This document shows positions 17,460-26,217 of a stretch of DNA of 64,000 bases, in pieces. This stretch comes from Flavobacteriaceae bacterium (lineage in GTDB: Bacteria; Bacteroidota; Bacteroidia; Flavobacteriales; Flavobacteriaceae), in assembly GCA_024640565.1 (NCBI GenBank), contig JAHEET010000013.1, forward strand, positions 62,001 to 126,000, written 5' to 3'. The stretch's first letter is position 1; each line of letters starts with the position of its first letter. The notes beneath the pieces were generated by a model. That model did not search any database. It had not been told where the DNA came from and saw only the letters and a program-made list of their open reading frames with translations. Position numbers and translations under genes: made by a program.

Positions 17460-18047
17460 TTATTCTTTTAATACCATATCGATACAAATTACGGCTGCTA
17501 GAATTAAAACCCTTAAAGGATCCTCTTTGGAAACTTCTTTGTTAATTTCTAACATGTAATTATCTGCACTAGTAAACATTCCCTTACCCAATCCTGCCCA
17601 TTTTTTACTTACATGACCGAGTTCTTTATTTTCTTTCATGAATTTAAAATCCCAACGCGTCCATTTCCCTTTTAACTTACACAAAATATTTTCTTGTGGA
17701 TCTAGTACATTGAACTTCCCTCCTATTGAAAAAAATTTTTGTTTGAACATCCCAATCAACTTATCTTTTTCGTCGAAAACCTCAACAGTAGAAACAAATA
17801 AAGAGACGCCCCGTTTTACGGTGAGCACTTTGGCTCCCTGAGAAGTCTTCACCTCAATATGAAAAGGGGTCATTCTTTTGTATTCAGAAAATCGGAATAA
17901 CTTGGTAAAAAAACCGAGATGCTCCTCGCGACAAGACATGATCAATTCTTGATTTTCTGGGTTGTAAATGTCAAAGTTATTTGCTGCTTTGAACATGCCT
18001 ACATGTTCCTTTATAAAAAATAGGTTCTGATTTAAAATTGGATGCAT
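17460..18047 (-). CDS. Phospholipid scramblase / LURP-one-related protein
   Basis: A 195-residue protein with the tubby-like beta-barrel pattern of the scramblase/LURP-one group: a leading NLFFIKEHVGMFKAANNFDIY strand pair, repeated short strands ending in basic residues (FHIEVKTSQGAKVLTVKRG), FSIGGKFNVLD, and a C-terminal hydrophobic helix (LRVLILAAVICIDMVL). Prokaryotic members have no settled function. It stands alone on its strand, ending 39 bp from the convergent rluA gene. Confidence 0.65.
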   Translation of the reverse strand: MHPILNQNLFFIKEHVGMFKAANNFDIYNPENQELIMSCREEHLGFFTKLFRFSEYKRMTPFHIEVKTSQGAKVLTVKRGVSLFVSTVEVFDEKDKLIGMFKQKFFSIGGKFNVLDPQENILCKLKGKWTRWDFKFMKENKELGHVSKKWAGLGKGMFTSADNYMLEINKEVSKEDPLRVLILAAVICIDMVLKE

Positions 18048-18155
18048 AAGGATTTGTTTCTAAATTTAGATTCGCTTTGAGAGCTCCTCGCTTTGCTGTG
18101 ATTACTTAAAAAAATAATATTTGTATGATGGACTAAATTGAGAGGAACGAGGACA

Positions 18156-18629
18156 TTAGCAACAACCTGAATTTGGATCACATCTGTTTAGGTTCGTAGC
18201 CTCAGAAATCCTAATCCTTGTTTTTTCTTGCGGAATTCCACAAGCCTCTTTTGCCAAACAAGCGGTAAGTTTTGAGGTCAATAAAAAGTTTTTACCATCA
18301 AAGTCCAAACCATATTTTCCAATCGTTTCTTTTCCTTGATACTCTACTTCAATTTCCAAATCTGGAAACTCAAAAAGCTGCTCAGAACGTTCGATAATTT
18401 GCATTAATTTCTCTGGATGCAATCGATGATCATAATCATTTTCTTCCCATAATTGAAAGCCAATAAACGTTTCATTTCGGATTTTGCCCCCACAATCAAT
18501 GAAGGTTTTTGTTGTTTTTCCAACTTCAGTTACGTGAAAATGACGGGGTACCAGTTGCTTATTGGGTAGCTGAAATGTAATGCTTTCTAGACTTTTTAGA
18601 TGTTTTTTTATTGCTGATAGTTTCATCAC
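18156..18629 (-). CDS. DUF6428-like conserved protein
   Basis: A 157-residue soluble protein without signal or membrane segment. The opening (KLSAIKKHLKSLESITFQLPN...VPRHFHVTEVG) and cysteine-rich end (CDPNSGCC) resemble the DUF6428 family, seen in Bacteroidetes and often placed near arsenic-resistance genes; no arsenic genes are here. Cysteines in CLAKEACG and the tail may bind metal, which is inference. ATG at 18629 or 18626 are equally plausible starts. The function is unknown. Confidence 0.55.
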   Translation of the reverse strand: MMKLSAIKKHLKSLESITFQLPNKQLVPRHFHVTEVGKTTKTFIDCGGKIRNETFIGFQLWEENDYDHRLHPEKLMQIIERSEQLFEFPDLEIEVEYQGKETIGKYGLDFDGKNFLLTSKLTACLAKEACGIPQEKTRIRISEATNLNRCDPNSGCC

Positions 18630-18734
18630 AAAGATAATTTTAGGCCATGTTAAAGATACTTAAAAACAGCGAAAGATGCGATGGTCATAATCAATTTTAT
18701 TGATATTAAAATTGATTTTTTGAGTTTCGAAAAC

Positions 18735-18765
18735 TTGAAATTAAATCCTTGAAGTTGTACTTTTA
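18735..18765 (+). promoter_or_regulatory. Candidate yaaA promoter (TTG-N20-TACTTTTA)
   Basis: TTG at 18735-18737 and TACTTTTA at 18758-18765 resemble the Bacteroidetes TTG / TAnnTTTG pair with a 20-bp spacer. The last base of the -7 box deviates (A for G). It lies 19 bases upstream of the yaaA start. Confidence 0.4.
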
Positions 18766-18783
18766 CAAAACAATAGATTATTT

Positions 18784-19542
18784 ATGAAAATTATTATTTC
18801 TCCAGCAAAATCGTTAGACTTTGAAAGCAAAGCACCAACCAGTTTGTTTACCCAACCCCAATTTTTGTCGCAATCGAAAAAACTGCATAAAAAACTGAAG
18901 TCACTTTCGAAAAATAAAATTGGTGACCTAATGAAGATTTCCGATGCTTTGGCCGATTTAAATTACGAACGCAATCAAGTTTGGGAAACTCCATTTACAC
19001 CAGAAAATGCAAAACAAGCAATTTACTCTTTTACAGGAGAGGTATATCGAGGCATTGACGCTCACTCTTTGTCCGAACAAAAAATACCTTTGTTGCAAAA
19101 TAGATTGCGAATTCTATCGGGTTTGTATGGCTTACTAAAGCCGTTGGACTTGATCCAACCGTATCGATTGGAAATGGGTACTAGACTCAAGGTTGGCAAA
19201 ACAGAAAATCTTTATAAATTTTGGGGAGATACCCTGGCAAACAAATTGAATGAAGAACTACTAGATGATGCGTTATTAATAAACTTAGCCAGTTCGGAGT
19301 ATTTTAAAGCAGTCAATCAAAAAATATTAAAAGTACCTATGATTACCCCAGTCTTTAAAGAACTAAAAAATGGAGATTATAAAATTGTAATGACTTTTGC
19401 AAAAAAAGCACGTGGACTCATGGTACGGTATCTGCTAGAAAACGACATCACAACTATTGAAGGGGTTAAAGGGTTTAATGCAGAGAGGTATCGATTTTCT
19501 ACAGCGCTCTCTTCAAAGACAGAACTCGTGTTCACACGTTAA
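18784..19542 (+). CDS. yaaA: Peroxide stress protein YaaA (DUF328)
   Basis: A 252-residue cytoplasmic protein. The start MKIIISPAKSLDF is the family hallmark. Other conserved parts are FTGEVYRGID, RILSGLYGLLKPLDLIQPYRLEMGT, NLASSEYFKAV and the FAKKARGLMVRY segment. In E. coli YaaA lowers free iron during peroxide stress and binds DNA. Its stop overlaps the end of the convergent blh gene by 4 bp. Confidence 0.95.
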   Translation: MKIIISPAKSLDFESKAPTSLFTQPQFLSQSKKLHKKLKSLSKNKIGDLMKISDALADLNYERNQVWETPFTPENAKQAIYSFTGEVYRGIDAHSLSEQKIPLLQNRLRILSGLYGLLKPLDLIQPYRLEMGTRLKVGKTENLYKFWGDTLANKLNEELLDDALLINLASSEYFKAVNQKILKVPMITPVFKELKNGDYKIVMTFAKKARGLMVRYLLENDITTIEGVKGFNAERYRFSTALSSKTELVFTR

Positions 19543-20408
19543 TTTTTCATTTTGAACATCACCCACGTGTGGGGTGCGGTAACAGCAAATAACAACACAA
19601 AAATAATGCTTGAAAACAAATGAATCTCAGGGATTATCTGATACAAAATAAGGAGCCCAAAAACACTTATCATCCAATAGACAAATGCTTTCTTAATATA
19701 ATTTACAACGCTTTTTTTGGTAAGATCTCCATAGATAAAGGTAACTTGATTTAATAGTGAAGGAATAGAATGCCAAAATATAAAGTAAATAGCAAAACCT
19801 AATATCAATGAAGAGGTTTTAAAAACTAGAGATAGGAGACACAAATAAAAGAATTCTTTAAATAGCACACTGACGGGAGTTTTCTTAGTCACATATAAAT
19901 AGATACTTAAGATTAAAAGAACTGATAACGAAATTAAAAAGGTGTTGGCTATTTGACCATTTGTAAAAATAATTCCCGTAAGTTCTTGCATAATTTCATT
20001 TACCGCTGCTAATGAAACATAAAAAAGTATTGAAAATAGAAAAACACCATAGGACAAGTAAAAAATAAAGTTGAAGAATCGATTGACTTTTATCTTATCT
20101 CCCAGATGTTCTTCTCCAAAATGATAAGAACTCAATAAAATAAAAAGCAAAATAGCGACAAAAGAACTCAATATGTAGGTCAATACACAAGCGATAATAA
20201 TTGTCAGATACACCAACAAATTTTTTAAAAAAAAATTCTTGCTATTTTTTCCTTTTGCTAAAATGAGTAAATCGTTTGCACCGTGCAATATTCCTAGCGA
20301 AACGATCAATACAAAAGCGACAGAATCTTCGACAAAATCGCCAAATTGGATGCTAAACCAAAAAAGGAAAAACGTAAAAAACATCATAAAATTTTGGTAA
20401 TTCCTCAT
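19539..20408 (-). CDS. blh: Brp/Blh-family beta-carotene 15,15'-dioxygenase
   Basis: Membrane enzyme of 289 residues that cleaves beta-carotene into two retinals. The conserved histidines expected to bind iron are visible: His42 (LHGANDLL), His96 and His101 (SSYHFGEEHL), His213 (FWHSIPS) and His280 (APHTW). Around eight hydrophobic segments are evident. The divergent neighbour is proteorhodopsin, which uses retinal, so the call is well supported by sequence and context. The two starts are 104 bp apart, allowing joint regulation. Confidence 0.92.
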   Translation of the reverse strand: MRNYQNFMMFFTFFLFWFSIQFGDFVEDSVAFVLIVSLGILHGANDLLILAKGKNSKNFFLKNLLVYLTIIIACVLTYILSSFVAILLFILLSSYHFGEEHLGDKIKVNRFFNFIFYLSYGVFLFSILFYVSLAAVNEIMQELTGIIFTNGQIANTFLISLSVLLILSIYLYVTKKTPVSVLFKEFFYLCLLSLVFKTSSLILGFAIYFIFWHSIPSLLNQVTFIYGDLTKKSVVNYIKKAFVYWMISVFGLLILYQIIPEIHLFSSIIFVLLFAVTAPHTWVMFKMKN

Positions 20409-20424
20409 AATTCTGCAATCGATA

Positions 20425-20456
20425 TTGTAAATTTAATAATAATTTTATTATATTTG
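20425..20456 (+). promoter_or_regulatory. Proteorhodopsin promoter (TTG-N21-TATATTTG)
   Basis: TATATTTG (20449-20456) is a perfect TAnnTTTG box; TTG at 20425-20427 is the candidate -33 element with a 21-bp spacer. Transcription would start near 20462, leaving a leader of about 50 nt that contains a small hairpin (20465-20480). Confidence 0.6.
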
Positions 20457-20464
20457 AATGATAA

Positions 20465-20480
20465 TGGTGTTAAATCACCA
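20465..20480 (+). promoter_or_regulatory. Small hairpin in proteorhodopsin leader
   Basis: TGGTG and CACCA (20465-20469, 20476-20480) form a 5-bp stem with a 6-nt loop, just after the predicted transcript start. It is G/C-rich compared with the surrounding leader. A 5' hairpin could stabilise the mRNA, or the site could be an operator; both are inference. Confidence 0.35.
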
Positions 20481-20512
20481 AATATTTTACTAACTTAACC
20501 TTATATTTTATT

Positions 20513-21235
20513 ATGAATTTATTAATGAATTTCTTATCAGTAGCGAAAATGAATCCAGATGATTATGTTGGATTTACATTTTTTGTGGGATGTATGGCCA
20601 TGATGGCTGCATCGGCATTCTTCTTCTTGTCAATGAGTAGTTTTGACAAAAAATGGAGAACTTCCATTTTAGTTTCAGGACTTATTACCTTCATTGCTGC
20701 AGTACATTATCTTTACATGAGAGATTATTGGGCTTCAAACACAGAATCTCCAACATTTTTCCGTTACGTAGACTGGGTATTAACCGTACCATTAATGTGT
20801 GTTGAATTTTATTTAATTCTTAAAGTAGCTGGAGCGAAAAAATCGTTAATGTGGAGAATGATTTTCTTATCTGTAGTCATGTTAGTTACAGGATACATTG
20901 GTGAAGTTTTAAGCAGAGACAATGCTTGGTTATGGGGTCTTCTATCTGGAGCTGCATACTTTGTAATCGTTTATGACATCTGGTTAGGTAGTGCGAAAAA
21001 ATTAGCTGTTGAGGCTGGAGGAGCTGTTTTACAAGCTCACAAAGCACTTTGCTGGTTTGTATTAGTTGGATGGGCTATTTACCCATTAGGATACATGGCA
21101 GGAACACCAGGATGGTATGCAGATATTTTTGGTGGATTAAGCATGGATGTTATCTACAACATTGGTGATGCTATCAACAAAATTGGTTTCGGACTTGTAG
21201 TGTATAACTTAGCAGTACAGAGTTCTAACAAATAG
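20513..21235 (+). CDS. Proteorhodopsin, green-tuned light-driven proton pump
   Basis: A seven-helix retinal protein of 240 residues in the inner membrane. Key positions match proton-pumping proteorhodopsins: His65, Arg84, Asp87 (proton acceptor), Thr91, Glu98 (donor) and the retinal Schiff-base Lys223. The DTE motif marks an outward H+ pump and not a Na+ (NDQ) or Cl- (NTQ) pump. The spectral-tuning residue, equivalent to position 105 of the type protein, is Met95, usual in flavobacteria and associated with green absorption. ATG 20513 is used; Met5 is an alternative start. The gene has its own promoter and terminator and is divergent from blh, which supplies retinal. Confidence 0.98.
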   Translation: MNLLMNFLSVAKMNPDDYVGFTFFVGCMAMMAASAFFFLSMSSFDKKWRTSILVSGLITFIAAVHYLYMRDYWASNTESPTFFRYVDWVLTVPLMCVEFYLILKVAGAKKSLMWRMIFLSVVMLVTGYIGEVLSRDNAWLWGLLSGAAYFVIVYDIWLGSAKKLAVEAGGAVLQAHKALCWFVLVGWAIYPLGYMAGTPGWYADIFGGLSMDVIYNIGDAINKIGFGLVVYNLAVQSSNK

Positions 21236-21255
21236 AGTATTTTTACTCATAAATT

Positions 21256-21287
21256 AAAAACCAGGAGTTTCTACTCCTGGTTTTTTT
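21256..21287. terminator. Terminator after proteorhodopsin
   Basis: A perfect 8-bp stem CCAGGAGT / ACTCCTGG (21261-21268, 21273-21280) with a TTCT loop is followed by seven T and preceded by five A. It ends the proteorhodopsin mRNA and may also stop sdaA transcription from the other side. Confidence 0.9.
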
Positions 21288-21310
21288 GTTTAAAACTTCC
21301 TTAAAACAAA

Positions 21311-22735
21311 TTAGCAATCTACCATCCTAACAGTAACTGCCAAACCTCCTTCAGAAGTTTCTTTGTAGTTTTTATTCATATCCTTGGCGGTTTCCCACAT
21401 CGTGTCAATCACTTTATCCAAGGGAACTTTCACTTCTTTTGGATCTGTTTCTAAAGCCATCTCTGCGGCATTAATTGCTTTAATTGCCCCCATTGCATTT
21501 CTTTCTATACAGGGTATTTGTACCAAGCCACCAATTGGATCACAAGTCAAGCCAAGATGATGCTCCATGGCGATCTCTGCAGCAACTAAACATTGAGCTG
21601 CTGACCCGCCTAATAACTCAGTTAAAGCCGCAGCTGCCATAGCTGAAGAAACCCCTATTTCTGCTTGACAGCCACCCATTGCAGCAGAAATTGTCGCATT
21701 TTTCTTAAAAATACTTCCAATTTCACCGGCTGTTAGTAAGAATTTTTTAATGTGCTCAAAATTTGCCTCATGATTTTCTATTACCAGATAGTACATCAAA
21801 ACAGCGGGGACTACACCAGCACTTCCGTTCGTTGGAGCAGTAACTATACGACCTAAGGAAGCATTCACTTCGTTTACCGAAAGTGCAAAACAACTTACCC
21901 ATTTCAAAATTTCACGAAATTTTACTTCAGTACCCCTAATAGCCTCAATCCAATCTTGTGGATTGGTATAAAAGGCTTCTTTAATTAACTTCATATGCGT
22001 ATCGAAAGCACGTCTTTTTACAGAAAGTCCGCCAGGTAAAATACCTCTTGTATGACAACCTACATACATAGAATCTAACATTGTAGACCAAATACGGTGC
22101 AATTCGTCATCAATTTTAGCGGTAGTGTTTAAAACCAATTCATTCTGAAGTACAATTTCAGATATCGCTAAATTTTCTTGCTCGCAATACTGCTCTAATT
22201 CGACTGCACGATGAATAGGATAGGGAAAATTTTGTTTTGTCTCTTTAATTTCATTCACTAGTGGGGTAGCTTCCTGAATCACAAAGCCACCTCCAATTGA
22301 ATAATAGGTTTCTTTAGAAATAAGTTCCTTATTTTGAAATGCCGTAAATGTCATCCCATTGGGATTTAAGGGAAGAAAGGCTTTGTTAAATTGAATATTA
22401 TCAATAGAGAAAGAGAGCATTTTCTCATTATTCAAATACAATAATGACGTGTTTCTAATTGCTGCTATAATGATATCAATCTCTTCAATAGGAATGTACT
22501 CAGGATCTGCCCCACTCAAACCTAGTAAGATTGCAGTATCTGTAGCATGCCCTTTACCTGTTAATGATAAAGAACCGTACAAATCTACTTTAATTTCATC
22601 CACTCGTAAAAAACAATTTGATGCTTTTAACGTTGAAATCCATTGCTGTGCTGCTCTCCAAGGACCTAAGGTATGCGAACTTGAGGGTCCTACACCAATT
22701 TTAAGCATATCAAAAACACTAATAAATTGCGACAT
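21311..22735 (-). CDS. sdaA: L-serine ammonia-lyase (L-serine dehydratase, iron-sulfur type)
   Basis: Converts L-serine to pyruvate and ammonia with an oxygen-sensitive [4Fe-4S] cluster. At 474 residues it is the single-chain type, with the regulatory-like domain first (GVGPSSSHTLGP) and the catalytic domain second (GCHTRGILPGGLSVKRR; TAPTNGSAGVVPAVL). Cluster cysteines are visible in GGCQAEIG, CDPIGGLVQ and PCIERNAMG. The gene is monocistronic; together with serA-serB and gcvP it makes this stretch rich in serine/glycine metabolism. Confidence 0.95.
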   Translation of the reverse strand: MSQFISVFDMLKIGVGPSSSHTLGPWRAAQQWISTLKASNCFLRVDEIKVDLYGSLSLTGKGHATDTAILLGLSGADPEYIPIEEIDIIIAAIRNTSLLYLNNEKMLSFSIDNIQFNKAFLPLNPNGMTFTAFQNKELISKETYYSIGGGFVIQEATPLVNEIKETKQNFPYPIHRAVELEQYCEQENLAISEIVLQNELVLNTTAKIDDELHRIWSTMLDSMYVGCHTRGILPGGLSVKRRAFDTHMKLIKEAFYTNPQDWIEAIRGTEVKFREILKWVSCFALSVNEVNASLGRIVTAPTNGSAGVVPAVLMYYLVIENHEANFEHIKKFLLTAGEIGSIFKKNATISAAMGGCQAEIGVSSAMAAAALTELLGGSAAQCLVAAEIAMEHHLGLTCDPIGGLVQIPCIERNAMGAIKAINAAEMALETDPKEVKVPLDKVIDTMWETAKDMNKNYKETSEGGLAVTVRMVDC

Positions 22736-22899
22736 TCATAATTATTTTTAACACAAGAGTGTAAATATAAAAAATACAATCATAAAAATAAGTTTTTTTT
22801 ACACATACCAAAATATTTACAGAATGACGATCTGATTTCAAAAAAGGGAAAAATAAACGAAGTACAACCGTGAAAAAAGAAGCAATGTGCTTGTTTTTA

Positions 22900-22954
22900 T
22901 GTCAAAATGTCATCTATTTAAAATCAATTCAGTTGCAAAGACTGACATTTGACA
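22900..22954. repeat. Inverted pair of TGTCA double-repeats upstream of dnaK
   Basis: TGTCA-AAA-TGTCA (22900-22912) and TGACA-TT-TGACA (22943-22954) are near-perfect inverted copies of each other. They end 14 bases before the sigma-54-like site and lie about 40-95 bases before the transcript start predicted from it. This arrangement suggests a regulator-binding region. No CIRCE element (the HrcA site usual for heat-shock genes) is present. Confidence 0.45.
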
Positions 22955-22967
22955 ATTATTGATGGGT

Positions 22968-22982
22968 TGGCACACACTTTGC
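22968..22982 (+). promoter_or_regulatory. Sigma-54-like -24/-12 site upstream of dnaK
   Basis: TGGCAC-N5-TTGC matches the sigma-54 consensus at all specified bases. It ends 49 bases upstream of the dnaK ATG, which gives a leader of about 39 nt. The same place could instead be read as a weak housekeeping promoter (ACACTTTG, poor match at the TA). Whether the organism has rpoN cannot be seen here. Confidence 0.4.
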
Positions 22983-23031
22983 CTACCTAAAGATGTTGAT
23001 TTAAAAATGAATTTAATATAAAATAAAGATT

Positions 23032-24936
23032 ATGAGTAAAATTATAGGAATAGATTTAGGAACAACCAACTCGTGTGTCTCAGTGATGGAAGGAAATGAG
23101 CCAGTTGTAATTCCTAATTCAGAAGGAAAAAGAACAACTCCCTCTATCGTTGCATTTGTTGAAGATGGTGAGCGTAAAATTGGAGACCCAGCCAAAAGAC
23201 AAGCGGTAACCAATCCAACCAAAACCGTATATTCTATCAAACGTTTTATGGGGAATAAGTTTTCTGAATCTTCAAAAGAAGTAAAGCGAGTGCCTTATAA
23301 AGTGATTAAAGGAGACAATGATACACCTAGAGTAGACATAGATGGGCGTTTGTATACACCACAAGAAGTTTCTGCTATGGTGTTACAGAAAATGAAAAAA
23401 ACAGCTGAGGACTATTTAGGAGCAAATGTTTCAGAAGCTGTAATTACTGTACCGGCTTACTTTAATGATGCACAAAGACAAGCCACAAAAGAAGCAGGTG
23501 AAATTGCAGGACTAAAAGTAAGAAGAATTATCAACGAACCAACCGCAGCTGCATTAGCCTATGGCTTAGACAAGTCGAGCGATGATAAGAAAATTGTTGT
23601 TTTTGACTTTGGAGGAGGAACACATGATGTTTCTATCTTAGAATTAGGAGACGGTGTATTTGAAGTATTGGCTACAGATGGAGACACACATTTAGGTGGA
23701 GATGATGTTGATGAAGCAATCATTAACTGGTTGGCAGAAGAATTTAAAGCGGAGGAGAACATGGACTTAAGAAAAGATCCAATGTCTTTACAACGTTTAA
23801 AAGAAGCTGCTGAAAAAGCGAAGATTGAATTATCGAGTACAACTTCGTCTGAGGTTAACCTACCTTATATCACAGCAACTGCAAGCGGACCAAAACACTT
23901 GGTAAGAACTTTGTCAAGAGCTAAATTTGAGCAGTTGATTGACGATTTGGTAAAAAGAACAATCAAACCTTGTCAAACAGCCTTAAAAAATGCTGATTTA
24001 ACAATTTCAGATATTGATGAAGTTGTTTTAGTTGGTGGTTCTACAAGAATCCCTGCTGTTCAGGAAGCGGTAGAGAAGTTCTTCGGAAAATCTCCAAGTA
24101 AAGGGGTTAACCCCGACGAAGTAGTAGCCTTAGGAGCTGCAATCCAAGGAGGAGTTTTATCTGGTGATGTAAAAGATGTATTGTTATTGGACGTTACCCC
24201 TTTGTCATTAGGAATTGAAACAATGGGGAATGTATTCACAAAGTTAATTGACGCAAATACGACCATACCAACAAAAAAATCTCAAGTATTCTCAACAGCA
24301 GTAGACAACCAACCCTCTGTAGAAATTCATGTTTTACAAGGAGAAAGAGCCATGGCTGCAGACAACAATACAATTGGACGTTTCCATTTAGATGGTTTAC
24401 CACCAGCACAAAGAGGAGTTCCTCAAGTTGAAGTAACGTTTGATATTGATGCCAATGGGATTATTAAAGTATCTGCTTTAGACAAAGGAACTAATAAATC
24501 TCATGAAATTAGAATTGAAGCCTCTTCTGGATTATCTGAAGAAGAAATCGCTAAGATGAGACAAGAAGCAGAAGAAAATGCAGATGCTGATAAAGCTGCA
24601 AAAGAAACTGCAGAAAAAATCAACGAAGCAGATTCTATGATTTTCCAAACTGAAAAGCAATTAAAAGAATTTGGAGAAAAATTATCTGACGATAAAAAGG
24701 CACCAATTGAAGCAGCTTTAGTAGACTTAAAAGCAGCACACGAATCGAAAGATTTAGCACAAATTGATACTGCATTAGCGACCATCAACGAAGCTTGGAA
24801 AGCCGCATCTGAAGAGATGTACGCAGCACAAGGTGGCGCAGAAGGAGCCAATCCTGGAGCAGCGCAACAAGGGGAACCAGAAGCGGATGCACAGGGAGAC
24901 AATGTAGAAGATGTAGACTTTGAAGAAGTAAAATAG
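23032..24936 (+). CDS. dnaK: Molecular chaperone DnaK (Hsp70)
   Basis: ATP-dependent chaperone of 634 residues. Signatures in order: [14 protein letters not shown] at the N-terminus, [26 protein letters not shown] in the ATPase domain, the linker [16 protein letters not shown], the substrate-binding beta-domain, and an Ala/Gly/Asn-rich tail ending in [10 protein letters not shown]. The gene stands alone without dnaJ or grpE next to it. The long upstream region (296 bp) holds a sigma-54-like site and inverted TGTCA repeats. A strong terminator follows. Confidence 0.99.
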   Translation: MSKIIGIDLGTTNSCVSVMEGNEPVVIPNSEGKRTTPSIVAFVEDGERKIGDPAKRQAVTNPTKTVYSIKRFMGNKFSESSKEVKRVPYKVIKGDNDTPRVDIDGRLYTPQEVSAMVLQKMKKTAEDYLGANVSEAVITVPAYFNDAQRQATKEAGEIAGLKVRRIINEPTAAALAYGLDKSSDDKKIVVFDFGGGTHDVSILELGDGVFEVLATDGDTHLGGDDVDEAIINWLAEEFKAEENMDLRKDPMSLQRLKEAAEKAKIELSSTTSSEVNLPYITATASGPKHLVRTLSRAKFEQLIDDLVKRTIKPCQTALKNADLTISDIDEVVLVGGSTRIPAVQEAVEKFFGKSPSKGVNPDEVVALGAAIQGGVLSGDVKDVLLLDVTPLSLGIETMGNVFTKLIDANTTIPTKKSQVFSTAVDNQPSVEIHVLQGERAMAADNNTIGRFHLDGLPPAQRGVPQVEVTFDIDANGIIKVSALDKGTNKSHEIRIEASSGLSEEEIAKMRQEAEENADADKAAKETAEKINEADSMIFQTEKQLKEFGEKLSDDKKAPIEAALVDLKAAHESKDLAQIDTALATINEAWKAASEEMYAAQGGAEGANPGAAQQGEPEADAQGDNVEDVDFEEVK

Positions 24937-25028
24937 GCCAAGAATATGTAACACTATGAGTGTTATAATGTGAATCGCTTATCCCTTATTTATTTCGGGA
25001 ACCTTGCAAAGATTATTCTTTACTTCGT

Positions 25029-25064
25029 AAAAAACGCAATCATTTATTTGATTGCGTTTTTTTT
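25029..25064 (+). terminator. Terminator after dnaK
   Basis: An 8-bp stem CGCAATCA / TGATTGCG (25035-25042, 25049-25056) with loop TTTATT is extended by A/T pairs and followed by eight T. The 243-bp gap from dnaK to the next gene otherwise shows nothing coding. Confidence 0.9.
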
Positions 25065-25179
25065 ATACCATCACTAAAAAAGGGCTTCTTATTTTTAATA
25101 CAATCTTTTCTTTAATTATAGATTTGCTTCAGTATATTCGTAGAAACGTTTTTTATTACATGCTCAAAAAAAACTCTTT

Positions 25180-25713
25180 TTGAAAACTTATAATCAATCC
25201 AACTTCTTTAAACATACCTTTTGTGAATTTACGCACACAAATGATTTTTCTTTTCCAGAAAAAATAAATTACAAAAGTAAATCAGAGAGCCATTATTTTT
25301 ACACTAAGGAAGGGGTTTATCGTAAATCTAACCATTGGGGAAGAGTCGCCAATTGTAGATGGAAATTGATTGGAAAAAAAAACTTCAAAAACCAAGTAAC
25401 CCAAATTGGTTTTGCCAAGTGGACTGACTTTTATCCGATTCAGTCTAAAGAAAAGATATTTTTTATTGATGTGAACTTTGATAAAAAAACGACTGATATC
25501 AAAACGAATCACAAAATTTCAACACCACATTTATTCAACTATCTAGAGGCTATAAAAAGAAAAAAACAAATAGTTCGTTTGTTCAAAGAAACAAAATGGG
25601 CAAACTACTTTGAAATGAATATTGCTGAATTACGAGGTACAGTTATTTCAGCATACATTCATTCAGATAAAACATTACAAGAAATTAAGAATACACATTC
25701 CAAAAAACACTAA
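25180..25713 (+). CDS. Conserved protein of unknown function, TTG start
   Basis: A 177-residue basic soluble protein that I do not recognise. It is rich in aromatic residues, with a central motif SNHWGRVANCRWKLIG and a strand-rich middle (QIGFAKWTDFYPI, EKIFFIDVNFD). There is no signal peptide or membrane segment. No in-frame ATG exists upstream before the TAG at 25141, and the only ATG inside is far downstream, so TTG 25180 is the likely start. It runs directly into the GyrI-like gene (3-bp gap), which suggests one transcript. Confidence 0.6.
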   Translation: MKTYNQSNFFKHTFCEFTHTNDFSFPEKINYKSKSESHYFYTKEGVYRKSNHWGRVANCRWKLIGKKNFKNQVTQIGFAKWTDFYPIQSKEKIFFIDVNFDKKTTDIKTNHKISTPHLFNYLEAIKRKKQIVRLFKETKWANYFEMNIAELRGTVISAYIHSDKTLQEIKNTHSKKH

Positions 25714-25716
25714 AAA

Positions 25717-26181
25717 ATGAAAACAAATTCGGTTGTAAAACATGTCGAGTCACTTAGCCTTGCTGCCATTACTTACAAAGGAAGCATGGAAGCTATTGGA
25801 GCCGTTTACGACCGGATTGTTCAATGGGCAGCTCCAAAAGGACTGATAAATAAGCACACAAAAATGGTTACTATTTATCACGACAGCCCCAAAACAACCG
25901 ATCCAAGTGCCCTACGAATTAGTGCCTGCATCGTTGTAAACAAACCAATGACTGTTGAAGGAGAAATAACACAAAAAACTCTTGAAAGTACAAAATGTCT
26001 GGTTTCGAGCCTAGAAATTTCACCCACGCAGTTTCAGCAAGCCTGGGAGGCTTCCTTTGCATGGATGCTTAAGCATGGGTACAAAAAATCAACAATAGCA
26101 CCCTTTGCAATTTACTACAACAATGCGCAAGAACATCCAGAAAATAAATTTATTGTAGATTTATGTATTCCTATTTTGTAG
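25717..26181 (+). CDS. GyrI-like / AraC effector-binding domain protein
   Basis: A stand-alone GyrI-like small-molecule-binding domain of 154 residues. It shows the two-fold SHS2 pattern of the family: LAAITYKGSMEAIGAVYDRIVQWA in the first half, then DPSALRISACIVV and KCLVSSLEISPTQFQQAWEASFAWM, ending EHPENKFIVDLCIPIL. Relatives bind drugs or, in SbmC, protect gyrase; many have no assigned role. No DNA-binding domain is attached. It is coupled to the unknown gene before it. Confidence 0.8.
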   Translation: MKTNSVVKHVESLSLAAITYKGSMEAIGAVYDRIVQWAAPKGLINKHTKMVTIYHDSPKTTDPSALRISACIVVNKPMTVEGEITQKTLESTKCLVSSLEISPTQFQQAWEASFAWMLKHGYKKSTIAPFAIYYNNAQEHPENKFIVDLCIPIL

Positions 26182-26217
26182 AAAAAGACAATCGATAAAA
26201 ACGCAGAAAAAACTCAC

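Noticed and set aside
22949..22954. TTGACA as a sigma-70 -35 box for dnaK
   Set aside because: Bacteroidetes promoters use TTG/TAnnTTTG and there is no -10-like element at the right spacing. The TGACA is part of the inverted repeat.
24501..24941. Antisense open frame at the end of dnaK
   Set aside because: Ser/Ala-rich translation is the mirror of the Ala/Glu-rich DnaK tail. It also covers the whole lid region of a conserved gene.
25160..25183. Seven-residue frame from ATG 25160 overlapping the TTG start
   Set aside because: Too short and not in frame with the gene; most likely chance in an A-rich leader.
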